Both the position numbers and the translations under genes were made by a program. Positions 19,541-28,676 of a stretch of DNA of 64,000 bases are shown here, one piece after another; position 1 is the first letter of the stretch; each line of letters starts with the position of its first letter. The notes beneath the pieces are model-generated. The model saw only the letters and a list, made by a program, of their open reading frames with translations. It searched no databases and had not been told where the DNA came from. Location: contig CP136068.1 in assembly GCA_032622095.1 (NCBI GenBank), forward strand, positions 181,602,796-181,666,795, read 5' to 3'. The stretch is from Siphonodentalium dalli (lineage: Eukaryota > Mollusca > Scaphopoda > Gadilida > Siphonodentaliidae).

Positions 19541-19995
19541 TGTGAGATAACTACCCATTATAATCTCACAACTTGATTCAAACTATACGAATGTCGCAAT
19601 ATATAAAACCCCAAACTCAGATATTCGTGTTCGGTTCTCGAAACCTCACACGTCTTACTCTCAGCAAAGATATACACACAATGAAGATGGCTCCCAAATA
19701 TGGTCAAGGGAGATGACCATAACGGAAGAACCAATCCCGATGTGTATTGCCAAACACCTCATCTAATATGCATCCCAAATAGTATATAAGAAACAACTAC
19801 ATCCCATCACATCATGCTTTCACTAGACTCATCTCATACCTAGATCATATCCAGGCATCATTCACACCAGGCATCACCCATTCGGGGACACCAATTCGCG
19901 GCGACTATTGATCATTATATTTGTACACACTGCATATCTTATTCACAACATAATAAAGACTTGTACCTACTATATATATGTGTCATTACCTCACA
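19541..19995 (+). repeat. 3' LTR
   Basis: 455 bp, TGTGAGATAA...CCTCACA, about 99 percent identical to the 5' LTR. It is followed directly by the AACC target duplication (19996-19999). Confidence 0.95.
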
Positions 19996-20165
19996 AACCC
20001 TACGTATAAGGAGGGGGCATTATATCCAGATTTGTCTGAATTTAATCATCCAAGACCACTGCCAAGGTGGAATACCACTGAGGCAGCGTTATACGTGCGG
20101 AATCCATACTGGAGACCCACATACAACACGGGTGGACTATATCCTGGTTTGTCTGAATTTTATTG
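19996..20165 (+). pseudogene. Polinton gene interrupted by retrovirus, 3' part
   Basis: After the LTR a frame runs to TGA 20163-20165 with a tyrosine/proline-rich, internally repetitive sequence: GALYPDLSEF and later GGLYPGLSEFY, with RNPYWRPTYNT between them. The stop lies 20 nt before a histone-type stem-loop, which supports this as the true gene end. It is the downstream half of the gene beginning near 5707. The function is unknown; the repeated LYPxLSEF motif suggests a short binding peptide. Confidence 0.5.
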
Positions 20166-20185
20166 ACTCGGCAAACAATTTAAAC

Positions 20186-20229
20186 GCCCCTTTTCAGGGC
20201 CACCCAAATTTTTCAAAAGATACGCTCTG
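20186..20229 (+). terminator. Histone-type 3' end
   Basis: GCCCCTTTTCAGGGCC (20186-20201, one mismatch in the stem), followed exactly by ACCCA. After 14 nt comes AAAGATACGCTCTG (20216-20229), identical to the boxes at 5051 and 5259. It follows the interrupted gene, whose stop is 20 nt upstream. Confidence 0.75.
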
Positions 20230-20255
20230 AAATTGCTAAAAAACGTAACAAGTAA

Positions 20256-20861
20256 TTAAATCAATAATATTTTATTCACTATTTTTAACTTTCTTGGAAG
20301 ATTTTTTTTTTGCGATAAACGTCTTTTTCTCTTTCTGGTAGGCAAAGTGGTCTGCTTAATTTCAGTATCGTTAGCGCTTTTGGCTACAGCATTTATCACT
20401 TCCATCTGCAAATCCTCCGTGCTAAGAATAGTGGTTTCATCATTTGATACCTCGGTTGAGGCGTATAATTCACCACACTCAGTTTTCACATCCGCGATCT
20501 CGTTAATTGACATCGCGGTTGAGTTCCATTGTTCCCCACTTTTAGCTTTCATATCCGCTATCTCATTAGTTAATGTCTCAGTTTGATCAATGTCCATTAC
20601 ATCACATGGTGTGAGATAATCGTTGTCTGATGTGCGCGTCCACGTAGACTTCCCAGGAGTAGATTCACTCAGCGTCAATGATGATTTTTTCATCTGATCA
20701 ATCTTCTTTTTCGAAGTGCCATCACATTGAAAAGCCCAATGTGAACTCGAGTTGCACCTAAAACAGTTACCGTATGGTGGTACCCACTTTGTATTCTTTA
20801 AAACTTCTAATGCACATTTTCGTAAATGTTGTAGGTTGTTACTCTGTAATCTTGGATCCAT
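20256..20861 (-). CDS. Zinc-knuckle protein with C-terminal NLS (Polinton accessory)
   Basis: 201 residues from ATG 20861. One CCHC knuckle, CFRCNSSSHWAFQC (about residues 33-46), predicts single-stranded nucleic acid binding. The middle is acidic/Ser/Thr-rich with a loosely repeated NEIADMKAKSGEQW / NEIADVKTECGELY unit. The C terminus is strongly basic (RKRKRRLSQKK), a likely nuclear signal. It is divergent from the polymerase gene and shares its palindromic promoter, which suggests a role alongside replication. AATAAA on the minus strand overlaps the last codons (20276-20271), so this gene probably ends by ordinary polyadenylation. The frame is intact. The exact family is unknown. Confidence 0.65.
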   Translation of the reverse strand: MDPRLQSNNLQHLRKCALEVLKNTKWVPPYGNCFRCNSSSHWAFQCDGTSKKKIDQMKKSSLTLSESTPGKSTWTRTSDNDYLTPCDVMDIDQTETLTNEIADMKAKSGEQWNSTAMSINEIADVKTECGELYASTEVSNDETTILSTEDLQMEVINAVAKSANDTEIKQTTLPTRKRKRRLSQKKNLPRKLKIVNKILLI

Positions 20862-20893
20862 AGTGAGCGTTCAGTGCGTTATTCAATCGTCAG

Positions 20894-21010
20894 TGGAATG
20901 ACGACGTGATGAAAATTCACGTCGCTTTTATGCTCTGACACGGACGATGACTGCGCATGTCCGTGTCAGAGCATAAAAGCGACGCGAATTTTCATCACGT
21001 CGTCATTTCA
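20894..21010. promoter_or_regulatory. Palindromic bidirectional promoter
   Basis: Two 52-nt arms (20894-20945 and 20959-21010) are near-perfect reverse complements around a 13-nt spacer. Each arm carries CATAAAAGCG, a TATA-like box pointing outward, and GACGACGTGATGAAAATTC. It separates the divergent zinc-knuckle gene (ATG 20861) and DNA polymerase gene (ATG 21013). The symmetry would give equal expression both ways. Confidence 0.65.
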
Positions 21011-21012
21011 CG

Positions 21013-23563
21013 ATGAAGCGCCTTGTGCCATATTCAGATAGCGAAAGCGAACGAGATAATAGAACGAGAGTGCGACTGGATGATGACTGTAAATATTATA
21101 CTATGAAAAATCTGACCGATAAATACTCGAGGAAATTTAAAACAGCATCAAAGAAATTCAACGTCACATTTCAAGAATTTTATCAACCATTTCAAACTGT
21201 TCACAGAATTTTCAAAGATCTGGTGAACAGTTTGAAAGATGAGTGTGATGCTGGACCAAAAGATCAAATGAGAATTTCCATCTTTCATCCAGGGCTAGAT
21301 CTAGGGATTTACGTCCCGTTCACTGAAGCAAAAGACCTGACGGGTGAATTATTGCTTGACAACATAGAAAAAGTTGCACAATCGAACAAAAAATACAAAA
21401 TTCATGACGGGCAGATGACATTTGACATCACTGTCACGCATATGCCTACAGGGACCGCAAGACATACCTTACAGTATGGGGCATTCGGTGAACAAAATCA
21501 AATGAAAACAGTAAAGAAAAGTATTCTTCTGATTCAGAACGCAGAAGATAACATGTGTTTTGCGAGGGCTGTCGTTGTTGGTATGTGTAATGCTGACAAA
21601 AAAGATACAACTGAATGTAAGCAACAATCGAAACGGATTACGAGACCAGCAAGAGCTTCACAACGGGAAGCTGTAAAGTCATTGTTGGATAAAGTGGGGT
21701 TATCACACGACACCAGTTGCGGGGTTGAGGAATACAAAATTATTCAGGAACAACTATATCCTGAGTATGTTATAAAAATACATAATCAATTTGCTGACGA
21801 AGGCTTTCTTTTTCAATCACCACCAGTTGGGAAAGAAAGTTGTCCATCTATATTTCAATGACAACCACTACGATGTGATCACAACTGTCACGGGATTCCT
21901 TGGATGTCATTATTACTGTGAACACTGTGATGTCGGTTCGAACAGCAGAGGTGATCATATATGTCCATACAAGTGTATGTGTTTCGAGGGTCAGATATGT
22001 CCCTTTGAACGATGGATACAATGCATCAAATGTAAGAGGACTTTTAGAATTAAACGATGTCTCGACAATCATTTAAAAAAAAAATCACCAAAACATGACA
22101 AAACTGTTTGTGATATGATACACAAATGCCTGAAATGTGGGGTTGAAATCGTCATACGAAAGGAGAAAAGACATATCTGTTCGGGAACAAAGAAGTGCAA
22201 ATACTGCAAGGAAATTGTCGCATCAGATCACAGATGTCATATACAGCAGTACCAAAAGAGAGAAACACAGAAAGAAGTAAAGGTACCATTCATATTTTTT
22301 TAGTTTGAATGTCAACAAGATACTGGTGTTCATATACCCAATTTTTGTGTTGCACAAACTGCTTGTGAAAATTGTATATGTAAACCCATTGATGAAATAT
22401 GCATTTCATGTGATTCTGTATTGTCAAACAGAGAATATATTTTTAAAGGAGAGAATGTATTGGAAAGATTTTGCAAATGGTTGTTTTACACCAACGACCA
22501 TAAATGTACAACATGTATTGCTCACAATGCAAGAGGTTACGATAGTCAGTTCCTCTTACATTAATTGGTGAACAATGGAAATTCAAAACCTAATGTTATT
22601 ATGAATGGCAACAAAATACTTAGTTTACAATGCAATGGTGTTAAAGTAGTCGATTCATTGAGTTTCATCCCTATGGCATTATCTACAGGGATAACAGGGA
22701 TTACATTGATAAATACCTCAAAATTAAACAAGAAGCAAGTGGATATCCAAATTATGTTCAAAGTGAAGAAGATAAAGATAAATACATTAAAGATTATTAT
22801 GAGGTTGAAGGTATAAAACTTGAAAAAAAAAAAATCGAAAAAAACCCAGGACTCCGCCAGTGCGCAACATTAATGATAAATTGCACAAAATAATATTCTT
22901 ACTAAAACTGAATATATCTCAGAACCATCCAGATATTTTGAACTATTAACTGATAAAAATATCACCGTCAAAGCAGTTGAAATTTTTGAACAGGATAAAT
23001 TCATATTATTCAGCTATGAAAATAAAACCGATATTATAGAACCACATCCATCTGCCAATGTAGTTGTTGCATCATTTGTCACAGCATGTGCACGCTTGGA
23101 GTTGTATAAAGTTTTAGAAAAACTCCAAGATAGGGTGTTGTATTTCGACACTGATAGCTGCATGTATATTTTCGATCCAGAAAAAGAAAATATCAAAACC
23201 GAAGACAGCTACCTTGGTAAATGGACTGATGAACATCCGGATGATAAAATCATGAAATTTGTAGGGTTAGGACCGAAAAATTATGGATATCAGTACATGA
23301 AAGATGATGTCATAAAATCTGTATGTAAGGTCAAAGGTATCACTCTGGATTATAAAACTAAACAGCAAATACATTTTAATTCAATGGTTGAATGTGTTAA
23401 CGACCGGTTAAATTTTCAACGTGTCATAAACTATCCATGCAGAATTAAACGCACAAAGAACCGAGAAGTAATTAGTGAAGAGCAAACAAAGACATTCCGA
23501 TCTGTGTACACCAAACGACTTGCTGTGGGTGATTACAACACAATTCCTTATGGATGGAATTGA
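21013..23563 (+). pseudogene. Protein-primed DNA polymerase B (pPolB), broken
   Basis: This is the replicative polymerase of Polintons. The N-terminal frame (21013-21861) shifts near 21820 into a Cys/His-rich zinc region (IQCIKCKRTFRIKRC). A TAG at 22301-22303 sits where the exonuclease I acidic residue is expected; another stop is at 22562-22564. After about 22680 a deletion removes the early palm region, and the frame changes again for the segment containing YIDKYLKIKQEASGYP and KNPGLR. The C-terminal part keeps the catalytic YFDTDS (23141-23158). At least two nonsense codons, several frame changes and a deletion make it non-functional. At well under the usual 1,000 or more residues it is also shortened. 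Confidence 0.9.
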
Positions 23564-24134
23564 TGTGTTACCAGCAGAAATGCTTTTGAAAATTTATAAT
23601 AACTTGATCGAAATGTCAAAAATGGATCAAGAAATCAAACGAGAACTTAAGCAAACTTGGTTTTCGAGGAAAAGTAGAATTATAATGGAGACTTTGCTGA
23701 ACGGATATTTCTCTGAGGGACAGAGTCGACTGAGATGTTTGATTGAGCGATCAGAATTTGAAACTGATTTCTTAATGGATATAATGGATCAACTGTTTTC
23801 AGATTATTGGATATTTCATGGTGTTCCTAAAAACGAGATAAACGAAATTCGTGAATTAGTTGGAAATAATTTTACTCGCTTTGCTGAATATCAAGACAGG
23901 ATTCTCAATGAAAAAACTTTGAAATTCGAAGAGGTGACGAGAATATATGGATGCATTATTGTCCGAGAACCATGTACAATTTTCACTGCTGAAAAGTTAT
24001 TTGAAGAAAAAGTGTCTTTGGATTATATTGTAAAAACCACTAGACCTATTTCAGATTTAGATTATGAACTCGTATGGACATTTGGAATAGTATGGAGTTA
24101 TGGTGAATCTTCATTAAAAAATACAAAAGGTTGA
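23550..24134 (+). CDS. Unknown Polinton protein with F-box-like N terminus
   Basis: 194 residues from ATG 23550, overlapping the end of the polymerase frame by 14 nt. The N terminus (DVLPAEMLLKIYNNLI) resembles an F-box core (LPxELLxxIxxxL), which in eukaryotes binds SKP1 of SCF ubiquitin ligases; F-box-like genes occur in several DNA viruses. The rest is helical and charged, with no obvious substrate repeats. Its frame is unbroken between two broken genes. The F-box assignment is by eye on about 15 residues and needs a profile search. The alternative is a lineage-specific virion or replication protein. Confidence 0.5.
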   Translation: MDGIDVLPAEMLLKIYNNLIEMSKMDQEIKRELKQTWFSRKSRIIMETLLNGYFSEGQSRLRCLIERSEFETDFLMDIMDQLFSDYWIFHGVPKNEINEIRELVGNNFTRFAEYQDRILNEKTLKFEEVTRIYGCIIVREPCTIFTAEKLFEEKVSLDYIVKTTRPISDLDYELVWTFGIVWSYGESSLKNTKG

Positions 24135-24181
24135 TTCCGAACAATCCTAATCAGTCTTACATGATCTGTCTCAGGGTAAAG

Positions 24182-24795
24182 ATGGACGAATCATTGTTGT
24201 TGAAACACCCCTGTAATATTTTCATATCAGGACCAAGTGGTTGTGATAAAACAGAATTGGTTAAGAAATTAATCGAATATAAAGATGACTTGTTCTAACC
24301 TGTTCCATACAAAGTCGTTTGGTGTTACAAAGAATGGCAAAATACCTATAGTCAGATGCAAGAATTTCACAATATTCAATTTATAAATGGAATACCTGAT
24401 GATGACAATGAACTTGTCGATGACACAGACTTACCGCACCTCATCGTTTTTGATGACATGTTAGGTGATAAAGATGAAGAAAAAATTATATTGTGGTTTA
24501 CATAACCCAAAACATGTTTCAGAAATCTAAAGCGAGTAGAACTTTGAGTTTGAATGCACATTACATGGTATTATTTCAAAGTGTGCGTGATAAAGGCCAA
24601 ATAAAAATTATTGCCTCTCAAATGCAAATACCTCATTTAATGCAAGCATATGATGATGCAACTTCAACCAATCACGGTTATTTACTACTCGATTTTCACC
24701 CTAAAACGGATAAATCGTTGAGACTTAGAACTGATATTTTCCATCGGTGGCTCACAAATGACGATCGAGGTGCGGTAATATATTCATCGGTATAA
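24182..24795 (+). pseudogene. FtsK/HerA-type genome-packaging ATPase, broken
   Basis: This is the motor that packages DNA into Polinton/adintovirus capsids. From ATG 24182 a P-loop appears (GPSGCDKTE, 24230-24256), but the residue before Lys is Asp where the family has Gly. A stop TAA at 24296-24298 follows. Walker B is LPHLIVFDDML (about 24430). A -1 frame change near 24480-24505 leads into the C-terminal part (SLNAHYMVLFQSVRD, IIASQMQIPHLM) that ends at 24795. The short total length of about 205 residues is usual for this family. Confidence 0.85.
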
Positions 24796-24831
24796 AGATA
24801 AGTGTATCAACATCATATTTCATTTCCAATC

Positions 24832-25407
24832 ATGGAGTCGCATGAAGCAGTCTTGAGTGTATTTTCGACTATCGCTAAATTAATACTTGATGATCACTTA
24901 AAGCTTCCAAAGCAGACACGAACATTCCTGCAAAAACACAAAAAAGAGCTGAAGAAAATAGATGACAGTAGAACTCATATCGATTCAGAAAAGAAAATAC
25001 TTTTAGAAACTGGTGGAGGTGGTTTTCTCGGTGGAGTTTTTATCAGAAGTCTTCTCAGACAAAAAGAAAATAAATCAATTGCACGAGTTAGATCAAATAG
25101 AGTAAATGCTACTGGAGTAAATTCTACGATTGCACAGCGAGCTAGTCCAGTCAGAGTAAATTCTACAATTGCACAGTGAACTACTCCAGCTAGAGTAAAT
25201 TCTACTGGATTAAATTCTACATTTGCTAGATTTCAACCACTCAACGATAATGGTCCGCAACCAATTCCATCAATTCAAGAAGCAGAACATTACCCGTTGG
25301 TTCAACGATACTCAAAAATTATGAATCTTTCAAACCCATCGAAATTAGCTTTGATGGCATTTGATCGTAATTTAAACGTAAAAGTAAAAAGTAATTCAGT
25401 CATTTGA
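24832..25407 (+). pseudogene. Polinton structural-region protein with Gly-rich segment, nonsense mutation
   Basis: Starts MESHEAVLSVFSTIAK at ATG 24832. The first 60 residues are helical and charged; GGGGFLGGVFIRSLL follows; then comes a repeated Asn/Ser/Thr/Val stretch encoded by an imperfect 39-bp tandem repeat (GAGTAAATTCTAC). A TGA at 25177-25179 stops it, but the same frame stays open to 25407 with gene-like sequence (NDNGPQPIPSIQEAEHYPL). A repeat neighbour has CGA where the stop is TGA, pointing to a recent nonsense change. The position between ATPase and integrase is common for small virion proteins; the role is unknown. Confidence 0.55.
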
Positions 25408-25430
25408 CATTCAACTGTTGAAGAGTAAAG

Positions 25431-25771
25431 ATGGCGAAAAAAACTCCACTGATTAAAACATATGGTAGTTTTGTAATGGCTATGAATCAGGCGCCAACTC
25501 ATTTTCGGAAAAAAATGATAAAAGATGCCCCAAAGAGAGTGATTGATTGCATGTCAGAATGCTGTACAAATATTTTAAAAGGCAATGTAAAACTAACAGA
25601 AGCTCAGAAGCGCAAACTTCGTCCGAGGTGTAGACACCTCAAGAACTTGCAAGTAAATCAACATCTTTGAAACGAAAAAAACAAATTTTAAACCAGAAAG
25701 GAGGTTTTTTACCACTTCTTATGCTAGCACCGTTGCTTGGTAAAGCAGTCGCTGGAATACTTCGCGGTTAA
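25431..25771 (+). pseudogene. Small basic Polinton protein with hydrophobic tail, frameshifted
   Basis: ATG 25431 opens MAKKTPLIKTYGSFVMAM and a basic, Cys-containing region (VIDCMSECCTNIL, RKLRPRCRHLK). The original frame stops at 25670, but from about 25640 another frame carries a Lys-rich stretch followed by GGFLPLLMLAPLLGKAVAG, ending at TAA 25769-25771. A basic protein with a C-terminal hydrophobic, Gly/Leu/Pro-rich tail is common in adintovirus-like elements and may be a core or membrane-active virion protein. The join is inferred from composition; identity is uncertain. Confidence 0.5.
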
Positions 25772-25773
25772 AC

Positions 25774-26361
25774 ATGAAGAAAATGGTCGCTGTTCCCTTC
25801 AAAATGTTGGATGACATTAAAAAATGGAGAATGAGTCTAACTAATCCGAAATTACCACCTAATCCTGAAATTACGAATGTTTCAAAACTAAGCAGAGAAT
25901 TTAATTCAGTTTCTGATAAAAATTTGTCAGAATCTGAGAAGGTTCATTTATATTGTACAACTTTACACAAATTGAAAACTTCTCAAAAATCAGTTACAGC
26001 TATTTCAGCCCCGAAAACAGAACAACCATTTAATCATCATCATAGGGATGTGATAGAAAGTATTCCGTTAAAGATGAGAAAAAAAGCTGAACAAATTTTA
26101 CAACTGATTTCAAAACATCCACAAATGAAGTTTGATGAACATGGACAATTAAAATATGGTGAAAAAGTTATTAGAGGATCCCATATTGTTGATCTCCTCA
26201 ATGATATTGTACGACAAAGAAAAGGTTTCGAACCAACAGGTTGGCAAACCTTTTCACAAGGATTGAGCGAGCTTAATGTACCTCAATATTTTGTAGGGAA
26301 CAGAAACCGCTGGCTTTGGATTAAAAAACATTTGAAAGATGATTCAGATGATGATTTTTGA
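25774..26361 (+). CDS. Conserved-looking Polinton protein of unknown function
   Basis: 195 residues from ATG 25774, three nt after the previous gene's inferred end. It has an N-terminal helical part (MVAVPFKMLDDIKKWRM), a polar middle with HHHHR, then a compact C-terminal region (IPLKMRKKAEQILQLI, GWQTFSQGLSELNVP, GNRNRWLWIKKHL) and an acidic end DDSDDDF. The C-terminal region reads like a folded domain. The frame is intact. The integrase start (26339) overlaps its last codons. It is probably a virion or assembly protein by position; I do not recognise the fold. Confidence 0.6.
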   Translation: MKKMVAVPFKMLDDIKKWRMSLTNPKLPPNPEITNVSKLSREFNSVSDKNLSESEKVHLYCTTLHKLKTSQKSVTAISAPKTEQPFNHHHRDVIESIPLKMRKKAEQILQLISKHPQMKFDEHGQLKYGEKVIRGSHIVDLLNDIVRQRKGFEPTGWQTFSQGLSELNVPQYFVGNRNRWLWIKKHLKDDSDDDF

Positions 26362-27585
26362 AACTCCGGTACAAAGCATAACACCAAAACGATTTGATTC
26401 TCATCGATTCACACCAATGAAAGGTATAAAAGCAAGACATTCAAAAACTAAAATAGCAGATAGGTTGACACCAAAGGGTATTAAAACAGAAAAAAACACA
26501 ATGGGATCCATACTAGATGAACAGTTATCTAAATATTTCTATAATCCGAAGAAAGTTGGAAGTTATGGCGGTGTAAAGAAGCTTTTTGATGAAGCAAAAA
26601 AGCAAAATAAAAAAATTAAACTCATAGATGTGAAGAAGTGGTTGCAAGGTCAGTCGACATATACTTTACACAAACCAATAATTCGAAAATTCCAACGTAG
26701 AAAGACTATTGTGGCTGGGATTGATATTCAATGGCAGGCATATTTAGCTGATCTTCAGAATTTGAAAAAACATATTGATAATTACAGATATCTGTTGTGT
26801 GTGATAGACGTTTTTCAAAATTTGCATGGGTAGTGCCAATCCACGATAAATCTGGACAAACTTTGATCGAATCATTCAGGAAAATTTTGAAATCTTCAAA
26901 ACGTAAACAAAAATCGTTTCAAGCTGATAAAGGTTCTGAATTCAAAAATGAAATGTTTTTGAAATTTCTGCGATCAGAAAGCATTCATTTCTTCACAACT
27001 GAGAATCCAGAGACTAAAGCAAGTATTGTCGAACGATTTCAAAGAACTTTAAAAACTCGTATGTGGAAGTATTTCACACACAATAAAACTTCAAGATATA
27101 TTGATGTTTTACAGCCCCATGTCGATTCTTACAACAATAGTTATCACTGCAGCATAAAATCGAAACCGTCGGCAGTTACTTTGAAAACTGAAGCTGACAT
27201 TTCCAAAAATCTATATGGAACAGGAAATAAAAAAGGAAAATCTACACTGAAAGTGGGTGACTTGGTTCGTATCAACAAAACCAAAAGAACATTTGAAAAG
27301 GGTTATTTACCAAACTGGACTCGTGAAATTTTCAAAGTTGATAACATTTGTAAAACTAATCCAGTAACATACAAAGTTTCTGATCTTGATGGTGAAGAGA
27401 TTGATGGATCATTCTACAAACATGAAATCCAGCATATAAAAGACAGTAAGGTGTATGAAATAGAATTAGTTATTGATAAAAGAACGCGAAGAGCGGATGG
27501 TAAAACAGTAAAAGAAATTAAAGTCCATTGGCTTGGAGATCCAAAAAAGTTTGACAGTTGGATTCCAGCTTCAAATTTAGCTTAA
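26339..27585 (+). pseudogene. Polinton retroviral-type integrase, frameshifted
   Basis: It integrates the element and produces the 6-bp duplication seen at its ends. ATG 26339 overlaps the upstream gene. The core starts near AGIDIQWQAYLADL; relatives usually have Asp where Tyr (TAT 26741-26743) stands, so the first catalytic Asp appears lost. A frameshift in the T run near 26812-26816 ends the first frame at 26833; the second (to 27585) carries FSKFAWVVPI, ADKGSEFKN (second Asp) and the Glu-containing TKASIVERFQRTL. The C terminus ends in a chromodomain-like IKVHWLGDPKKFDSWIPAS. The frameshift alone inactivates it. Confidence 0.9.
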
Positions 27586-27598
27586 AACAGAATTTACC

Positions 27599-27844
27599 AT
27601 GTTGGAAAATCATTCAGATTCAATTAATCTCGATGAACCATCACAGTTTAAGTTCTGTGATAAGAACCAAGTCACCTACTTCACGCAGATAATTATTATT
27701 TATATCATAATAATTGCATCTATTGTACACATTAGTATCCAGAGCGCAAACAAAGCATTGTGGCTTATTCTTCTAAGTAGTTCTCTAGGTTATATTCTAC
27801 CAACACCTGGACTGAAATTATTGAAAAATACTGAGAAAAAATGA
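27599..27844 (+). CDS. Small two-span membrane protein
   Basis: 81 residues from ATG 27599, 13 nt after the integrase stop. Two hydrophobic segments, IIIIYIIIIASIVHI (about 32-46) and ALWLILLSSSLGYIL (about 53-67), predict a hairpin membrane protein. Its TGA overlaps the ATG of the next gene (ATGA at 27841). Small membrane proteins next to the penton gene are common in Polintons; I cannot name it. Confidence 0.6.
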   Translation: MLENHSDSINLDEPSQFKFCDKNQVTYFTQIIIIYIIIIASIVHISIQSANKALWLILLSSSLGYILPTPGLKLLKNTEKK

Positions 27845-28676
27845 GTTCATTCTACATAACTCTCATGAGTGATAGTTCAATGTCACTTTACCCAGCCAAC
27901 TCACAATGTTGTTTCACAGTGAAATTACCAAAAACCATACATATTGATAAAGAGCTTTGGGAAGTTGCAATAGTTGAACTAATTGTACCATCAGAAACAT
28001 ACAACATTATTGGAGATGCCTGCAAAATAAAAATAAAAACTTCTGTTCCAAGAATTTTACAATACCTGCACAAGTTACCAATAAGTGAAGTAGTAATTTC
28101 AAAACCAGAAAATGGTATAGAATTAAAAATACCAGAAGGAGCATATTCTGGTGGATCACATTTGACAGATACAATTCAAGGTGTAATTGATAGTACAGTA
28201 AGCAGAATGATTCCAGAACTGGAATTCGAAATCGGATATTCCAAAGCACAACAACAACCAATAGTTATACCAAAGTAGGTCTTGTACTCCCCAGAGCTCT
28301 TTTGGATAAACTTGGTTACAGAACAGAATCAAACACTGTCACATTTGCTACTCCTTCGATAACATTTCCATATAGAGTTGATTTAAATGCGGAGCATAGT
28401 CAATTGTTTGTTTATTCTGACATTGCTGATTATGCAATTCTTAGTGATGTTGAAGCACCGATATTACGAGTGACATCATTCGAGAGTAAAAAAATACATG
28501 ATGGTAAACATATTAGGCAAGAATTCAAAAACTTACATTATGTACCAGTATCAAAGTCTAGCTTTGATACCATAAATGTATATATAACTGGTGATACTGG
28601 CAAACCAATTCAGTTTATTGGTGGAAAGTCTATGGTAAAGTTGCAATTCCGACGCCGAAGTAATTTGTATTTATGA
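27841..28676 (+). pseudogene. Minor capsid (penton-like) protein, frameshifted
   Basis: Starts MSSFYITLMSDSSMSLYPAN, typical of the single jelly-roll minor capsid protein of Polintons, followed by HIDKELWEVAIVELIVP. The first frame stops at 28276-28278; gene-like sequence continues in another frame through LPRALLDKLGYRTES and YVPVSKSSFDTINVYI to TGA 28674-28676. One frameshift near 28250 explains this. It would form the capsid vertices. It is coupled by ATGA overlaps to the genes on both sides. Confidence 0.8.

Larger units (their letters stand above)
5839..19995 (+). mobile_element. Errantivirus-like endogenous retrovirus (Ty3/Gypsy with env)
   Basis: A 14,157-bp element bounded by near-identical LTRs (TG...CA) and by AACC duplications at 5835-5838 and 19996-19999. 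It encodes an extra ORF, gag with a zinc knuckle, pol in the order protease, reverse transcriptase, RNase H, integrase (the Ty3/Gypsy order), and an F-type envelope. No long ORF is broken and the LTRs differ only by two substitutions and one indel, so insertion was recent. The coding strand is strikingly poor in G and rich in A and C. Long non-coding blocks between pol and env and after env make it much longer than the 7-9 kb usual for insect errantiviruses. Confidence 0.93.

Noticed and set aside
20347-20586. Plus-strand ORF opposite the zinc-knuckle gene
   Set aside because: Shadow of the minus-strand gene, which has a promoter, zinc motif and NLS.
22305-22571. Independent small gene inside the polymerase region
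   Set aside because: An adjacent frame carries the polymerase exonuclease-region sequence; this one is a shadow.
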